From Ancylobacter defluvii (GTDB taxonomy: Bacteria; Pseudomonadota; Alphaproteobacteria; Rhizobiales; Xanthobacteraceae): DNA of 64,000 nt. The notes below the pieces were generated by a model. That model saw only the letters and a list, made by a program, of their open reading frames with translations. It was not told the origin of the DNA and did not search any database. A program made the translations under genes and the position numbers. The number at the start of each line of letters is the position of its first letter. The first letter of the stretch is position 1. This document shows positions 28,808-37,204 of the stretch, piece by piece. The stretch is from NCBI RefSeq assembly GCF_018390605.1, contig NZ_JAHBGD010000028.1, positions 87,929-151,928 on the forward strand, in the 5' to 3' direction.

Positions 28808-29785
28808 ATGGCTGCCTCCATCAGCGGAACCGAGGCCGACACGGCCCTGATCGCCGCGCATAAGCCGACCGGGCGCATCAGCGATCCCATCTTCGTCGGC
28901 CTGCTCTGGGCCAGCGGCATTTTCGTGCTGGTTCTGCTCGGGCTCATCATCGCGATGCTGTTCGAGGGCGGGCTGCCGGCGCTGCGCGAATTCGGCATTT
29001 CCTTCCTCTGGTCCACCACCTGGAACCCGGTCACCGAGCGCTTCGGCGCCGGCGTCATGGTGTTCGGCACGGTGGCGAGCGCGGTGATCGCCGTCATCGT
29101 GGCGCTTCCGCTCTCCTTCGGCATTGCCTTCTTCCTCACCGAGATCGCCCCCGGTCCGCTACGCCGGCCGATCGGCGTCGCGGTCCAGTTGCTCGCCGCC
29201 ATCCCGTCGATCATCTACGGCATGTGGGGCTTCTTCATCGTCGTGCCGCTGATCGCCGCCTATGTGCAGCCGCCGCTGATCGAGTGGCTCGGGCCGATCC
29301 CGCTGCTCGGGGCGCTGTTCCAGGGGCCGCCGCTGGGTGCCGGCATGCTCACCGCCGGCCTGATCCTGGCGCTGATGATCCTGCCCTTCATCACCGCCAT
29401 GTTCGTCGAGGTGCTGGAATCGGTGCCGCCGATGATCAAGGAATCCGCCTATGGCGTCGGCGCCACCACCTACGAGGTCTACCGCAACGTCTCGGTGCCC
29501 TATGGCCGCACGGCGATGGTCGGCGCGGTGATGCTCGGCCTCGGCCGCGCGCTGGGCGAGACCATGGCGGTGACCTTCGTGATCGGCAACGCAACCCGCA
29601 TGTCGGCCTCGCTGTTCGCGCCGGGCGCCACCATCGCCTCGACCATCGCTAACGAGTTTCCGGAGGCATCGATCGGCTCGCTGAAGCTGCAGGCACTGCT
29701 GCAACTCGGCTTCATCCTGTTCGTCATCTCCTTCATCGTGCTGGCGTTGTCCCGCCTGCTCGTCCGCTCGAAGCTCAAGGGCTGA
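28808..29785 (+). CDS. pstC: Phosphate ABC transporter permease PstC
   Basis: A 325-residue inner-membrane subunit with about six transmembrane segments. The permease loop is visible in the middle: [49 protein letters not shown] is the EAA-type motif contacting PstB (quoted by landmarks ESAYGVGAT and [10 protein letters not shown]). The ATG at 28808 has an AGGAA ribosome site; the frame is open further upstream but that part is not family-like. PstC pairs with PstA to form the phosphate channel. Confidence 0.95.
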   Translation: MAASISGTEADTALIAAHKPTGRISDPIFVGLLWASGIFVLVLLGLIIAMLFEGGLPALREFGISFLWSTTWNPVTERFGAGVMVFGTVASAVIAVIVALPLSFGIAFFLTEIAPGPLRRPIGVAVQLLAAIPSIIYGMWGFFIVVPLIAAYVQPPLIEWLGPIPLLGALFQGPPLGAGMLTAGLILALMILPFITAMFVEVLESVPPMIKESAYGVGATTYEVYRNVSVPYGRTAMVGAVMLGLGRALGETMAVTFVIGNATRMSASLFAPGATIASTIANEFPEASIGSLKLQALLQLGFILFVISFIVLALSRLLVRSKLKG

Positions 29786-29798
29786 GGGAGAGGAAACC

Positions 29799-30632
29799 AT
29801 GTCATCGCTCGCCCGCCGTCGCACCACCGATTACGCCGTCAAGGCGATCTCGACCGGCTTCGCCGCCCTTTCGCTTGTCCTGCTCGCCTGGATCCTGTGG
29901 ACGCTGCTCTCCCGCGGCCTGCCGGCGCTCGGTCCGCACGTCTTCACCAATATCACCGCGCCGCCTGGCGCCGGCGGCGGCCTGCTCAACGCCATTGTCG
30001 GCTCGCTGATCCAGATCGGCGTCGCGCTGGTGATCGGCACGCCGATCGGCCTGATGTGCGGTACCTTCCTCGCAGAAAACGGCCGCGGCACCCAGATCGG
30101 CAATGTGGTGCGCTTCGTCAACGACGTGCTGCTGTCGGCGCCGTCGATCCTGATCGGTCTGTTCGTCTACCAGCTGCTTGTGGTGCCGTTCGGCGGCTTC
30201 TCCGGCTGGGCGGGGTCGATCGCCCTGGCGATCCTGGTGATCCCGGTGGTGGTGCGCACCACCGAGGACATGCTGGCGCTGGTGCCGATCGGCCTGCGCG
30301 AAGCGGCCTTCGCGCTTGGCGCGCCGCAGTGGAAGGTTGTGACCTTCATCACCTGGCGCGCTGCCCGCGCCGGCATCGTCACCGGCATCCTGCTGGCGCT
30401 GGCGCGCGCCGCTGGCGAGACGGCGCCGCTGCTGTTCACCTCGCTTGGCAATAATGGCTGGTCGCTGAACATGTCGGCGCCCATGGCGTCGCTGCCGATC
30501 GCCATCTATCAATACGCCGCCAGCCCCTTCGAGGATTGGGTCGCCCTTGCCTGGGCCGGCGCCCTCATCATCACCGTCGGGGTGCTGACCCTGAACGTCC
30601 TGTCCCGCCTGGTTCTGGCGAAGATGAAGTGA
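29799..30632 (+). CDS. pstA: Phosphate ABC transporter permease PstA
   Basis: A 277-residue membrane subunit with six hydrophobic segments. The cytoplasmic coupling loop is [24 protein letters not shown], followed by [16 protein letters not shown], typical of Pst[16 protein letters not shown] is the conserved mid-protein membrane segment. It follows pstC by 13 bases with a GGGAGAGGAA ribosome site and precedes pstB by seven bases, so operon membership is clear. Confidence 0.96.
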   Translation: MSSLARRRTTDYAVKAISTGFAALSLVLLAWILWTLLSRGLPALGPHVFTNITAPPGAGGGLLNAIVGSLIQIGVALVIGTPIGLMCGTFLAENGRGTQIGNVVRFVNDVLLSAPSILIGLFVYQLLVVPFGGFSGWAGSIALAILVIPVVVRTTEDMLALVPIGLREAAFALGAPQWKVVTFITWRAARAGIVTGILLALARAAGETAPLLFTSLGNNGWSLNMSAPMASLPIAIYQYAASPFEDWVALAWAGALIITVGVLTLNVLSRLVLAKMK

Positions 30633-30639
30633 GACGGCC

Positions 30640-31461
30640 ATGAATTTCGCACCCGATACCTCCATCGACATCGCTTCCGCCGTCAACCGCGCCACCGCGC
30701 CGTCCGCACAGCCGAAGCTCAAGGTCGAGAAGCTGAATTTCTACTACGGCGACAATCATGCGCTGAAGAACATCAATTTCGAAATTCCCGAGAAGCGCGT
30801 CACCGCGATGATCGGGCCCTCGGGCTGCGGCAAGTCCACGCTGCTGCGCATCTTCAACCGCATGTACCAGCTCTATCCGGGCCAGCGCGCGGAAGGGAAG
30901 ATCCTGTTCGACGGCGGCGACCTGCTGTCGAAGGATCTCGACTCCACCGTCGTGCGCTCGCGCATCGGCATGGTGTTCCAGAAGCCCACGCCGTTCCCGA
31001 TGTCGATCTACGACAACATCGCCTTCGGCGTGAAGCTGCATGAGAGCCTCAGCAAGGCGCAGATGGACGAGCGGGTGGAGTGGTGCCTGCGCAAGGCCGC
31101 CATCTGGGAGGAGACCAAGGACCGCCTGCACACCTCGGCGCTCGGCATGTCCGGCGGCCAGCAGCAGCGCCTGTGCATCGCCCGCACCATCGCGGTACGT
31201 CCGGAGGTGATCCTGCTCGACGAGCCCACCTCGGCGCTCGATCCGATCTCGACCTCGAAGATCGAGGACCTGATCGACGAACTGAAGCAGGAATTCACCA
31301 TCGTCATCGTGACGCACAACATGCAGCAGGCCGCCCGCTGCGCCGACATCACCTCGTTCTTCTATCTAGGCGAGCTGATCGAGGTGAATGCGTCCAACGA
31401 GATCTTCACCAATCCGCGCGAGGCGCGCACCCGCGACTACATCACCGGCCGCTTCGGCTGA
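30640..31461 (+). CDS. pstB: Phosphate ABC transporter ATP-binding protein PstB
   Basis: A 273-residue cytoplasmic ATPase energising phosphate import. Walker A is [12 protein letters not shown], the ABC signature is [15 protein letters not shown], Walker B is [13 protein letters not shown], and the H-loop is [24 protein letters not shown] N-terminal wording ([16 protein letters not shown]) and [15 protein letters not shown] are PstB-specific. The N-terminal 25 residues are a nonconserved extension. It is followed by phoU after 26 bases. Confidence 0.97.
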   Translation: MNFAPDTSIDIASAVNRATAPSAQPKLKVEKLNFYYGDNHALKNINFEIPEKRVTAMIGPSGCGKSTLLRIFNRMYQLYPGQRAEGKILFDGGDLLSKDLDSTVVRSRIGMVFQKPTPFPMSIYDNIAFGVKLHESLSKAQMDERVEWCLRKAAIWEETKDRLHTSALGMSGGQQQRLCIARTIAVRPEVILLDEPTSALDPISTSKIEDLIDELKQEFTIVIVTHNMQQAARCADITSFFYLGELIEVNASNEIFTNPREARTRDYITGRFG

Positions 31462-31487
31462 GTGGCGACGGGAAAGAGGACCAGTCC

Positions 31488-32204
31488 ATGCCCTCCGAAC
31501 ATATCGTCTCGTCCTTCGATACCGATCTCAAGGAGATCAGCCGCCGCGTGGTGGAGATGGGTGGCCAGGCCGAGCAGTTGGTCGCCGATTCCGTGCAGTC
31601 GCTGGTCAAGCGCGACACCGAGCTGGCGCAGAAGGTGATCGTGCTGGACGGGCCCATCGACCTGCTCCAGCGCGAGATCGAGGAAAAGTCGGTGCTCACC
31701 ATCGCCCGTCGCCAGCCGCTGGCCGGCGATCTGCGCGAGATCGTGGCGGCGATGCGCGTCGCCAACGATCTGGAGCGCATCGGCGACCTCGCCAAGAATA
31801 CCTCCAAGCGGGTGCTGGCGCTCACCGGCGAGTTCCATCCGCAGAAGCTGGTGCGCGGCGTCGAGCATATGTCGAGCATGGTGCTGGAGCAGCTGAAGGA
31901 GGTGCTCGACGCCTATGCCAGCCGCGAGGACGCCCGCGCCATCGAGGTGTGGAAGCGCGACGGCGAGATCGACGTGCTCTACACCTCGCTGTTCCGCGAA
32001 CTCCTCACCTATATGATGGAGGATCCGCGCAACATCTCGCTGTGCACGCATCTGTTGTTCTGCGCCAAGAACATCGAACGCATCGGCGACCACGCCACCA
32101 ATATCGCCGAGACCGTGCATTACCTCGCGACCGGCCAGTTGCTCACCGAAGAGCGGCCGAAGCAGGATACCACCAGCCTGACCACGGTTCCGTTCCCGTC
32201 CTGA
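31488..32204 (+). CDS. phoU: Phosphate-signalling protein PhoU
   Basis: A 238-residue all-helical cytoplasmic protein of two three-helix PhoU repeats. It links the PstSCAB transporter to PhoR and prevents Pho activation when phosphate is plentiful. Metal-binding E/DxxxD patterns occur in each repeat: MRVANDLERIGDLAKN and LLFCAKNIERIGDHATNIAE. The ATG at 31488 follows a GGAAAGAGGA ribosome site; the longer open frame overlaps pstB and is not coding. Position between pstB and phoB matches common alphaproteobacterial order. Confidence 0.96.
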   Translation: MPSEHIVSSFDTDLKEISRRVVEMGGQAEQLVADSVQSLVKRDTELAQKVIVLDGPIDLLQREIEEKSVLTIARRQPLAGDLREIVAAMRVANDLERIGDLAKNTSKRVLALTGEFHPQKLVRGVEHMSSMVLEQLKEVLDAYASREDARAIEVWKRDGEIDVLYTSLFRELLTYMMEDPRNISLCTHLLFCAKNIERIGDHATNIAETVHYLATGQLLTEERPKQDTTSLTTVPFPS

Positions 32205-32248
32205 GGCGGGCCGGATCGCGGTTACGGATCATTCGCACGGGAAAAGCG

Positions 32249-32950
32249 ATGCCGACCAATATTCTCATCGTCGAGGACGAGGAGCCGCTCACCCTGTTGC
32301 TGCGCTACAACCTCGAATCCGAAGGCTATTCGGTGGAGAGCGTGGCGCGCGGCGACGAAGCGGAGACGCGGCTGCGCGAGAAGGTGCCGGATCTTCTGTT
32401 GCTCGACTGGATGCTTCCGGGCCTGTCCGGCATCGAGCTGTGCCGGCGCCTGCGGGCCCGGCCGGAAACCGAGCGCATGCCGATCCTCATGCTCACCGCC
32501 CGCGGCGAGGAGACCGAGCGCGTGCGCGGCCTCGCCACCGGGGCGGATGATTATGTGGTGAAGCCGTTCTCGGTGCCGGAGCTGGTCGCCCGCGTGCGCG
32601 CCCTGCTGCGCCGCGCCAAGCCGGACCACATCTCGACGCTGCTGCGGGCCGGCGACATCGAGCTGGACCGCGAGACCAAGCGGGTGCACCGCTCCGGCCG
32701 CGAGCTGCATCTCGGCCCCACCGAGTTCCGGCTGCTGGAATTCCTCATGCAGTCGCCGGGCCGGGTCTATTCGCGCGAGCAGTTGCTCGACGGCGTCTGG
32801 GGCCAGGACGTCTATATCGACGAGCGCACGGTGGACGTGCATGTCGGCCGGCTGCGCAAGGCGCTGAACCGCCCGCGCCAGCCCGATCCGATCCGCACCG
32901 TGCGCGGCTCCGGCTATTCCTTCAACGAGATGTTCGCCCGCACCCATTGA
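32249..32950 (+). CDS. phoB: Phosphate regulon response regulator PhoB
   Basis: A 233-residue OmpR/PhoB-type regulator. The receiver domain has an acidic pocket VEDEEP, phosphorylated Asp53 in LLLLDWMLPGLSG, and the conserved lysine in DDYVVKPFS. The C-terminal winged helix contains LHLGPTEFRLLEFLMQSPGRVYSREQLLDGVWG and RTVDVHVGRLRKAL. It binds Pho boxes such as that at 27412-27440, presumably including its own operon's. The ATG at 32249 is the conserved start. A perfect terminator follows. Confidence 0.97.
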   Translation: MPTNILIVEDEEPLTLLLRYNLESEGYSVESVARGDEAETRLREKVPDLLLLDWMLPGLSGIELCRRLRARPETERMPILMLTARGEETERVRGLATGADDYVVKPFSVPELVARVRALLRRAKPDHISTLLRAGDIELDRETKRVHRSGRELHLGPTEFRLLEFLMQSPGRVYSREQLLDGVWGQDVYIDERTVDVHVGRLRKALNRPRQPDPIRTVRGSGYSFNEMFARTH

Positions 32951-32986
32951 GGCGGCCCAGCCGCAGAGGGCACGGAGCGTGGAAAG

Positions 32987-33018
32987 AAATCCGCCGGCGC
33001 GTGAGCCGGCGGATTTTT
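32987..33018 (+). terminator. Rho-independent terminator of the phosphate operon
   Basis: A perfect 12-bp stem AAATCCGCCGGC (32987-32998)/GCCGGCGGATTT (33005-33016) with a six-base loop GCGTGA, followed by TTTTT. It lies 37 bases after phoB. The A-rich left flank means it could also serve the convergent Ntn-hydrolase gene. Confidence 0.93.
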
Positions 33019-33042
33019 CGTGTCACGGCTTCGGGTCTTGCC

Positions 33043-34179
33043 TCACGGCTTGGGAAACGCCAGCGGCGGCGGCGTCAGGTTCGGCTTCAGCGGCGCGGTG
33101 GCCAGCGTCTTGGCGTCGAGGTCGAAGCTCATCAGATCGACCCCGCGCAGCACCTGGTCATCATAGGTCTTCACGTAATAGCGCCGGTTCTTGAGATCGG
33201 CGACCGACGACCACTGGGTGTATTCCATGTCGGCGGTGTTGCCGGCTTCCGGCTTGATGAAGCCGACGGGGATGTCGAAATTGTTGAGGATGTGCTCGGC
33301 GACGCGCACGCTCTCCTCGCCGCTCGGCTTCTTCTCCGCCGACATCGCATAGCCGAGCGCGCGGATCAGCCGCGAGGGCGGCGTCGGGTCGCCGGGAATG
33401 CCGAGCAGTCCCGAGCCCTGGCCGAAGGAGGAGATGGCCTGGCCGTTCACCGTGATGTCCGGGGCGTTGACCGGCGAGATCTTCACATAGTTCTTCAGGT
33501 TGGTCAGGTGCCAGCTGAACTCCGGCGCATTGGTCATCACCCCGAACGGGTTGTCATAGACCTTGAGCACCCCGCCCACCGGCTCGATCACCAGCGAGGC
33601 GCCGGTCTCGTCGTGCAGCGTGTAGTGAAACGGCGGCGTGATGCCCATTTGCGGCTGGGCGACATCGACGATCGAAATGCCTGAGATCGCCGCCTTCACC
33701 TCGGCCACGGTGGCGAAATTGGTCAGCGCCCAGGTCAGGAAGTCCCACGGCGCCATCGCGGTCTTCGGGTCGGCCTTGGCCGGGTCGGCATAGCCGGCAT
33801 AGTCCGGGAAATACAGGATGCCGCCCGCCAGCCCCTTCTCGTTCATGCCGTCGGTCAGCACCGGCAGGCCGAAGGCGTTGAGGCCGACGGCGGCGTATTT
33901 TGCCGTCCATTCGATGCCGGGCTTGCCGCCGGGGCCGGTGCCGGCCAGCGCGAATTGGCGGGGGATTACCATCATGTCGGAGGCGAGCTCGAAGCCGAAT
34001 TCCATGGTGCGGCCATAGACATAGGCGCCATCGGAGGTGCCGAGCAGGAAGCTGGTGCAGGCCTGTGCCGGCGGGCCGAAAGCCAGCCCCAACGCAAGGG
34101 CAAGGGTGGCGCCAAGGCGGGCGGTCGGCGCGGAGCGGCGGCTTGCCGATGCTGAACGTTTTGATTTTGCCGCGAACAT
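33043..34179 (-). CDS. Periplasmic linear amide C-N hydrolase (choloylglycine hydrolase/penicillin acylase family)
   Basis: A 378-residue Ntn-hydrolase. A signal peptide with a hydrophobic core (residues 20-36) ends PPAQA. The next residue, Cys41, starts CTSFLLG and is the expected N-terminal nucleophile exposed by cleavage. VYGRTMEFGFEL (Arg near the nucleophile), DGMNEKGLAGG (catalytic Asp/Asn loop), and VMTNAPEFSWHLTNL match the family. It hydrolyses amide bonds in the periplasm; the substrate (bile-salt-like, penicillin V, N-acyl-homoserine lactone or other) cannot be told. It is divergent from the nitrile hydratase operon with a 220-base shared upstream region. Confidence 0.88.
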   Translation of the reverse strand: MFAAKSKRSASASRRSAPTARLGATLALALGLAFGPPAQACTSFLLGTSDGAYVYGRTMEFGFELASDMMVIPRQFALAGTGPGGKPGIEWTAKYAAVGLNAFGLPVLTDGMNEKGLAGGILYFPDYAGYADPAKADPKTAMAPWDFLTWALTNFATVAEVKAAISGISIVDVAQPQMGITPPFHYTLHDETGASLVIEPVGGVLKVYDNPFGVMTNAPEFSWHLTNLKNYVKISPVNAPDITVNGQAISSFGQGSGLLGIPGDPTPPSRLIRALGYAMSAEKKPSGEESVRVAEHILNNFDIPVGFIKPEAGNTADMEYTQWSSVADLKNRRYYVKTYDDQVLRGVDLMSFDLDAKTLATAPLKPNLTPPPLAFPKP

Positions 34180-34399
34180 CGCCCGAATCCTTTGCTATAT
34201 TTTGAGGGTTCCAGCCTAAGGCAGATTCGGCCGGCGGCAAGCGAAGTCGGGCAGGGGCGCACCGCATCGGCGTCTGCGCCGGGACCTGTAGCGGCGCCCG
34301 TTTTTTCACCGTGCCGCTTTTCTACTCCTGCGTCGTCGACACGCGCGCGGCGTGTCCGCATAATACGATCCTCTCGGCGCAGGGACGGATCGCTTCGGC

Positions 34400-35113
34400 A
34401 TGGCAGGGCAGCACGACGACCACGATCACGATGATCATGCGCATCACGATCACCCGCATCACCATTTCCACCGCATCCATTCCGAGGCGGCCGACGCGCT
34501 GCTGATGTCGATCGCCGACATCGAGATCAGCGCCCGCGTCAAGGCATTGGAGGAACTGCTCACCCTGAAGGGGCTGGTCGATCCGGCCGCGCTCGATGCG
34601 GTGGTGGATCTCTATGAGAACCAGATCGGCCCGAAGAACGGCGCCCGGGTGATCGCCCGCGCCTGGAGCGATCCGGCCTACAAGAAGTGGCTGCTCGAGG
34701 ATCCCAACGCCGCCATTGCCGATCTCGGCTTCACCGGCGCGCAGGGCGAGAACATGGTGGCGCTGGAGAACACCGACGGCGTGCACAATGTCGTCGTCTG
34801 CACCCTGTGCTCCTGCTATCCGTGGCCGGTGCTGGGCCTGCCGCCGGTCTGGTACAAGAGCATGCCCTACCGCACCCGCATCGTGCGCGATCCGCGCTCG
34901 GTGCTGGCCGAATTCGGCACCGTGCTGCCGGACACCACCGAAATCCGCGTCTGGGACAGCAATTCGGAAGTCCGCTACCTCGTCGTCCCCCGCCGCCCGG
35001 AGGGCACGCAGGGCATGGACGAGGCGGCGCTCGCCGGCCTCGTCACCCGCGACAGCATGATCGGCGTCACCGAGGCGCTCACACCGGAGCCGGCCGCAGA
35101 GGGTGCGCCATGA
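34400..35113 (+). CDS. nthA: Nitrile hydratase alpha subunit, cobalt type, His-rich N-terminus
   Basis: A 237-residue subunit of the enzyme hydrating nitriles to amides. The metal-binding claw is [18 protein letters not shown], with Cys134, Cys137, Ser138 and Cys139. Threonine at 135 (CTLCSC rather than CSLCSC) indicates cobalt rather than iron. Residues 1-27 contain twelve histidines, probably a metal-handling extension, giving a length about 30 above typical. The downstream genes overlap in turn by four, one and four bases. A thiocyanate hydrolase gamma-like identity is the main alternative, since the beta subunit is split. The ATG is chosen because it starts the His-rich region; ribosome site weak. 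Confidence 0.88.
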   Translation: MAGQHDDHDHDDHAHHDHPHHHFHRIHSEAADALLMSIADIEISARVKALEELLTLKGLVDPAALDAVVDLYENQIGPKNGARVIARAWSDPAYKKWLLEDPNAAIADLGFTGAQGENMVALENTDGVHNVVVCTLCSCYPWPVLGLPPVWYKSMPYRTRIVRDPRSVLAEFGTVLPDTTEIRVWDSNSEVRYLVVPRRPEGTQGMDEAALAGLVTRDSMIGVTEALTPEPAAEGAP

Positions 35114-35454
35114 ACTCGGTGCATGATTGCGGTGGTTTCGACGGATTCGGCCGGGTGGTGCCGGAGGACTATGACGGGCGCGAGCCGGTGTTCAAGGAGG
35201 AGTGGGAGCGACGCATGTGCGGGCTGTTCATGATCACCATCGGCGCGCACTACTCCGACGACGAATTCCGCCAGTCGCGCGAGCGGCTGGAGCCGGTGAA
35301 GTACCTCACCCGCCCCTATTACGAGCAATGGTGGTTCGCGGTGGCGCGGCTGATGATGGAGAAGGGCCTGCTGACGCCGGAGGAATTCGCCCGGCACCTT
35401 GCCGCCGGACGTGCCGCCGCCGGCAATGCCGATATTCTTGCCGGGGACGCCTGA
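35110..35454 (+). CDS. Nitrile hydratase beta subunit, N-terminal half
   Basis: A 114-residue protein equal to the N-terminal, helical half of a normal nitrile hydratase beta subunit. [16 protein letters not shown] is the classic beta start (M-N-x-x-H-D-x-G-G), and [23 protein letters not shown] matches the following helices. It ends where the beta linker would be. Its ATG overlaps the alpha stop (ATGA), and its own stop overlaps the next ATG (TGATG). It must assemble with the C-terminal half protein at 35454 to make a functional beta surface. Confidence 0.9.
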   Translation: MNSVHDCGGFDGFGRVVPEDYDGREPVFKEEWERRMCGLFMITIGAHYSDDEFRQSRERLEPVKYLTRPYYEQWWFAVARLMMEKGLLTPEEFARHLAAGRAAAGNADILAGDA

Positions 35455-35819
35455 TGCTCAGCGCCGCCGACATTCTCGATCTGCTGAAGACCGGCGCCAC
35501 CACCAGGGTCGACGACCCCTCGCGCCTCCCGGCCTTCGCCCCCGGCGATCCGGTCCTCACCCGCACGCTCAGCCCGCTCACGCATACGCGGCTGCCGCGC
35601 TATTGCCGCGGCAAGCGCGGCGTGGTGGTGAAGGTGCACGGCCTCTACGCCTTGCCGGACGTCCGCGCCATCGGCGACGAGGACACCCGCGAACATTGCT
35701 ATGCCGTGCGCTTCTCCATGCGCGAATTATGGGGCCCGCAGGGGTCGCCGGCCGACAGCCTCACCATCGATCTGTGGGACAGCTACCTGCTGCCGGCCGG
35801 GGCGGAGGCGACGCCATGA
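35454..35819 (+). CDS. Nitrile hydratase beta subunit, C-terminal SH3-like half
   Basis: A 121-residue protein equal to the C-terminal barrel of the nitrile hydratase beta subunit. FAPGDPVLTRTLSPLTHTRLPRYCRGKRGVVVKVHG contains the conserved arginines (in HTRLPRYCRGKRG) near the active site. YAVRFSMRELWGP and SLTIDLWDSYLLPA complete the SH3-like fold. The split is at a domain boundary with full-length halves and tight overlaps, so this is an organised two-gene arrangement rather than a frameshift. Comparable splits occur in thiocyanate hydrolase and toyocamycin nitrile hydratase. Confidence 0.9.
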   Translation: MLSAADILDLLKTGATTRVDDPSRLPAFAPGDPVLTRTLSPLTHTRLPRYCRGKRGVVVKVHGLYALPDVRAIGDEDTREHCYAVRFSMRELWGPQGSPADSLTIDLWDSYLLPAGAEATP

Positions 35820-36151
35820 CCGAGTTGCTGCCCGATCTCGACCGGCCGAAGGCCTTTGCGGCGCCATGGGAGGCGCAGGCCTTCGCGCTGGTGCTGAAGC
35901 TGCACGAGCGTGGCCTGTTCGAATGGCCGGAATTCGCCGCCCGCCTCAGCGCCGAGATCCACGCCCACCCGGACCAGCCCTATTACGTCTGCTGGCACGA
36001 GGCGGCGGTGGAGCTGCTGGTCGCCAAGGGGTTGGTGGAGGCATCGGCCTTCCTCGACCAGGCCCGCGCCGTGGTGCGGTTTCGCGCCTCCGACCATCAC
36101 CACGTCGCCCACACCACCCCGATCGCCGTCGATCCGGCGCGGGGCGGCTGA
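35816..36151 (+). CDS. Nitrile hydratase accessory (activator) protein
   Basis: A 111-residue protein resembling nitrile hydratase accessory proteins, which help insert cobalt or iron and complete the alpha subunit. It is related to the beta N-terminal half: FAAPWEAQAFALVLKLHERGLFEWPEFAARL and YYVCWHEAAVELLVAKGLV follow the family pattern (first Leu-rich helix, W-P-E-F, Y-Y-x-x-W). ATGA overlap with the beta C-terminal gene places it last in the operon. The C-terminus carries a histidine cluster DHHHVAH, in keeping with metal delivery, although this is inference. Confidence 0.88.
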   Translation: MTELLPDLDRPKAFAAPWEAQAFALVLKLHERGLFEWPEFAARLSAEIHAHPDQPYYVCWHEAAVELLVAKGLVEASAFLDQARAVVRFRASDHHHVAHTTPIAVDPARGG

Positions 36152-36208
36152 GCGGGTCCGGCTCGGGCCGGCTGGTGCCGACGAGGTTGCCGAGGCCGGC
36201 CGCCATCT

Positions 36209-36246
36209 CCCTCTCCCCGAGGGGGAGAGGGGCGGGGTGAAGGGGG
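36209..36246. repeat. Bipalindromic repeat, copy 2 (left half only)
   Basis: CCCTCTCCCC-GAG-GGGGAGAGGG (36209-36231) followed by GCGGGGTGAAGGGGG. Nearly identical to the left half at 51339-51375; the right half is absent. It lies between the nitrile hydratase operon and the convergent SDR gene. Confidence 0.8.
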
Positions 36247-36284
36247 CGACGCGACTCGAAAGGGAGCGGGCAATCGCGGCACGC

Positions 36285-37049
36285 TCAGGTGCGGGTGATC
36301 GATAGCCCGCCATCCACCAGATGCGCGGTGCCGGAGACGAAGGACGAATCGTCCGAGGCGAGATAGAGCACCGAGCGCGCCAGTTCCTCCGGCTGCGCCA
36401 CCCGCTTCAGCGCGTGCAGGCCGGTGACGAAGCTCTGCGCCTCCGGCGTGCCATTGGCCTCGCGGAACATCTCGGTTTCCACCGCGCCGGGCAGCACCGC
36501 GTTCACCCTTATTCCCTTCGGCCCATATTCGGCGGCCAGCGCCTGGGTCAGGCCGATCAGCCCGGATTTCGAGGCGGCATAGGCGGCAAGGCCGGGAAAC
36601 GCCGTCGAATAGCCGACAAAGGTCGAGGTGAAGATCACCGAGCCGCCGCCGGTCTTCAGCATCGCGGCGATCTGGTGCTTGGCGCCGAGAAAGGCGCCGG
36701 TGAGGTTCACCGCCAGCGTGTCGGCCCAGCCCTGCGCTGATATCTCGGTGCTGGGGCCGCTGGCGCCGAGCGTGCCGGCATTGTTGAAGGCGATATCGAG
36801 CCGGCCGAAGCGCTCCACCGCCAGCGCCACCAGCGCGCTCGCATAATCCTCGTCCTTCACGTCGCCGGCCAGTGCCGCCGCCGCGCCGCCGGCTTGGGCG
36901 ATCTCGGCCACCAGCGTGTCGAGCTCGGCCTGCCGGCGGGCACCGACCACCACCTTCGCGCCTTCGCGGGCGAACAATTCGGCGGTGGCGCGGCCGATGC
37001 CGGCGCTGGCGCCGGTGATCAGCGCGACTTTTCCATCCAGACGTCCCAT
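36285..37049 (-). CDS. SDR-family oxidoreductase
   Basis: A 254-residue classical short-chain dehydrogenase. The cofactor loop is VALITGASAGIGRATAELF (TGxxxGxG), and ARRQAEL after VVVGA suggests NADP preference. NNAG is at about residue 90. The active site runs FTSTFVGYSTAFPGLAAYAASKSGLIG, with the Y-x-x-x-K intact. The C-terminal FVSGTAHLVDGGLSI is typical. The ATG at 37049 has an AGGAG site; upstream in-frame sequence is not needed. It is divergent from the LysR gene at 37205, which probably regulates it. The substrate is unknown. Confidence 0.9.
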   Translation of the reverse strand: MGRLDGKVALITGASAGIGRATAELFAREGAKVVVGARRQAELDTLVAEIAQAGGAAAALAGDVKDEDYASALVALAVERFGRLDIAFNNAGTLGASGPSTEISAQGWADTLAVNLTGAFLGAKHQIAAMLKTGGGSVIFTSTFVGYSTAFPGLAAYAASKSGLIGLTQALAAEYGPKGIRVNAVLPGAVETEMFREANGTPEAQSFVTGLHALKRVAQPEELARSVLYLASDDSSFVSGTAHLVDGGLSITRT

Positions 37050-37105
37050 CGATATTCTCCTGGGTCTGCCGGCCGCCGCGCATTCCGGGGCGGCCATGGC
37101 TGTGT

Positions 37106-37120
37106 GACAACGTGGTTGTC
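37106..37120. promoter_or_regulatory. Candidate LysR operator
   Basis: Perfect inverted repeat GACAAC-GTG-GTTGTC midway between the divergent SDR (start 37049) and LysR (start 37205) genes. LysR proteins usually bind such dyads (T-N11-A class) in divergent promoters. No binding data can be inferred beyond position. Confidence 0.55.
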
Positions 37121-37204
37121 GTCCTGTTGCCGGGAAGTATGGCGATGCCGGCGCGTTCGGATTAGCCTGCGATCGGTGGAACTCATGTCCGGAAAATCCG
37201 AACG

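Noticed and set aside
33043..34179. Bile-salt hydrolase as a specific function
   Set aside because: The fold and nucleophile are clear but substrate residues do not discriminate among the family's activities.
34180..34399. Cobalamin riboswitch upstream of the cobalt-type nitrile hydratase
   Set aside because: No recognisable B12-box or long conserved leader in the 220-base gap.
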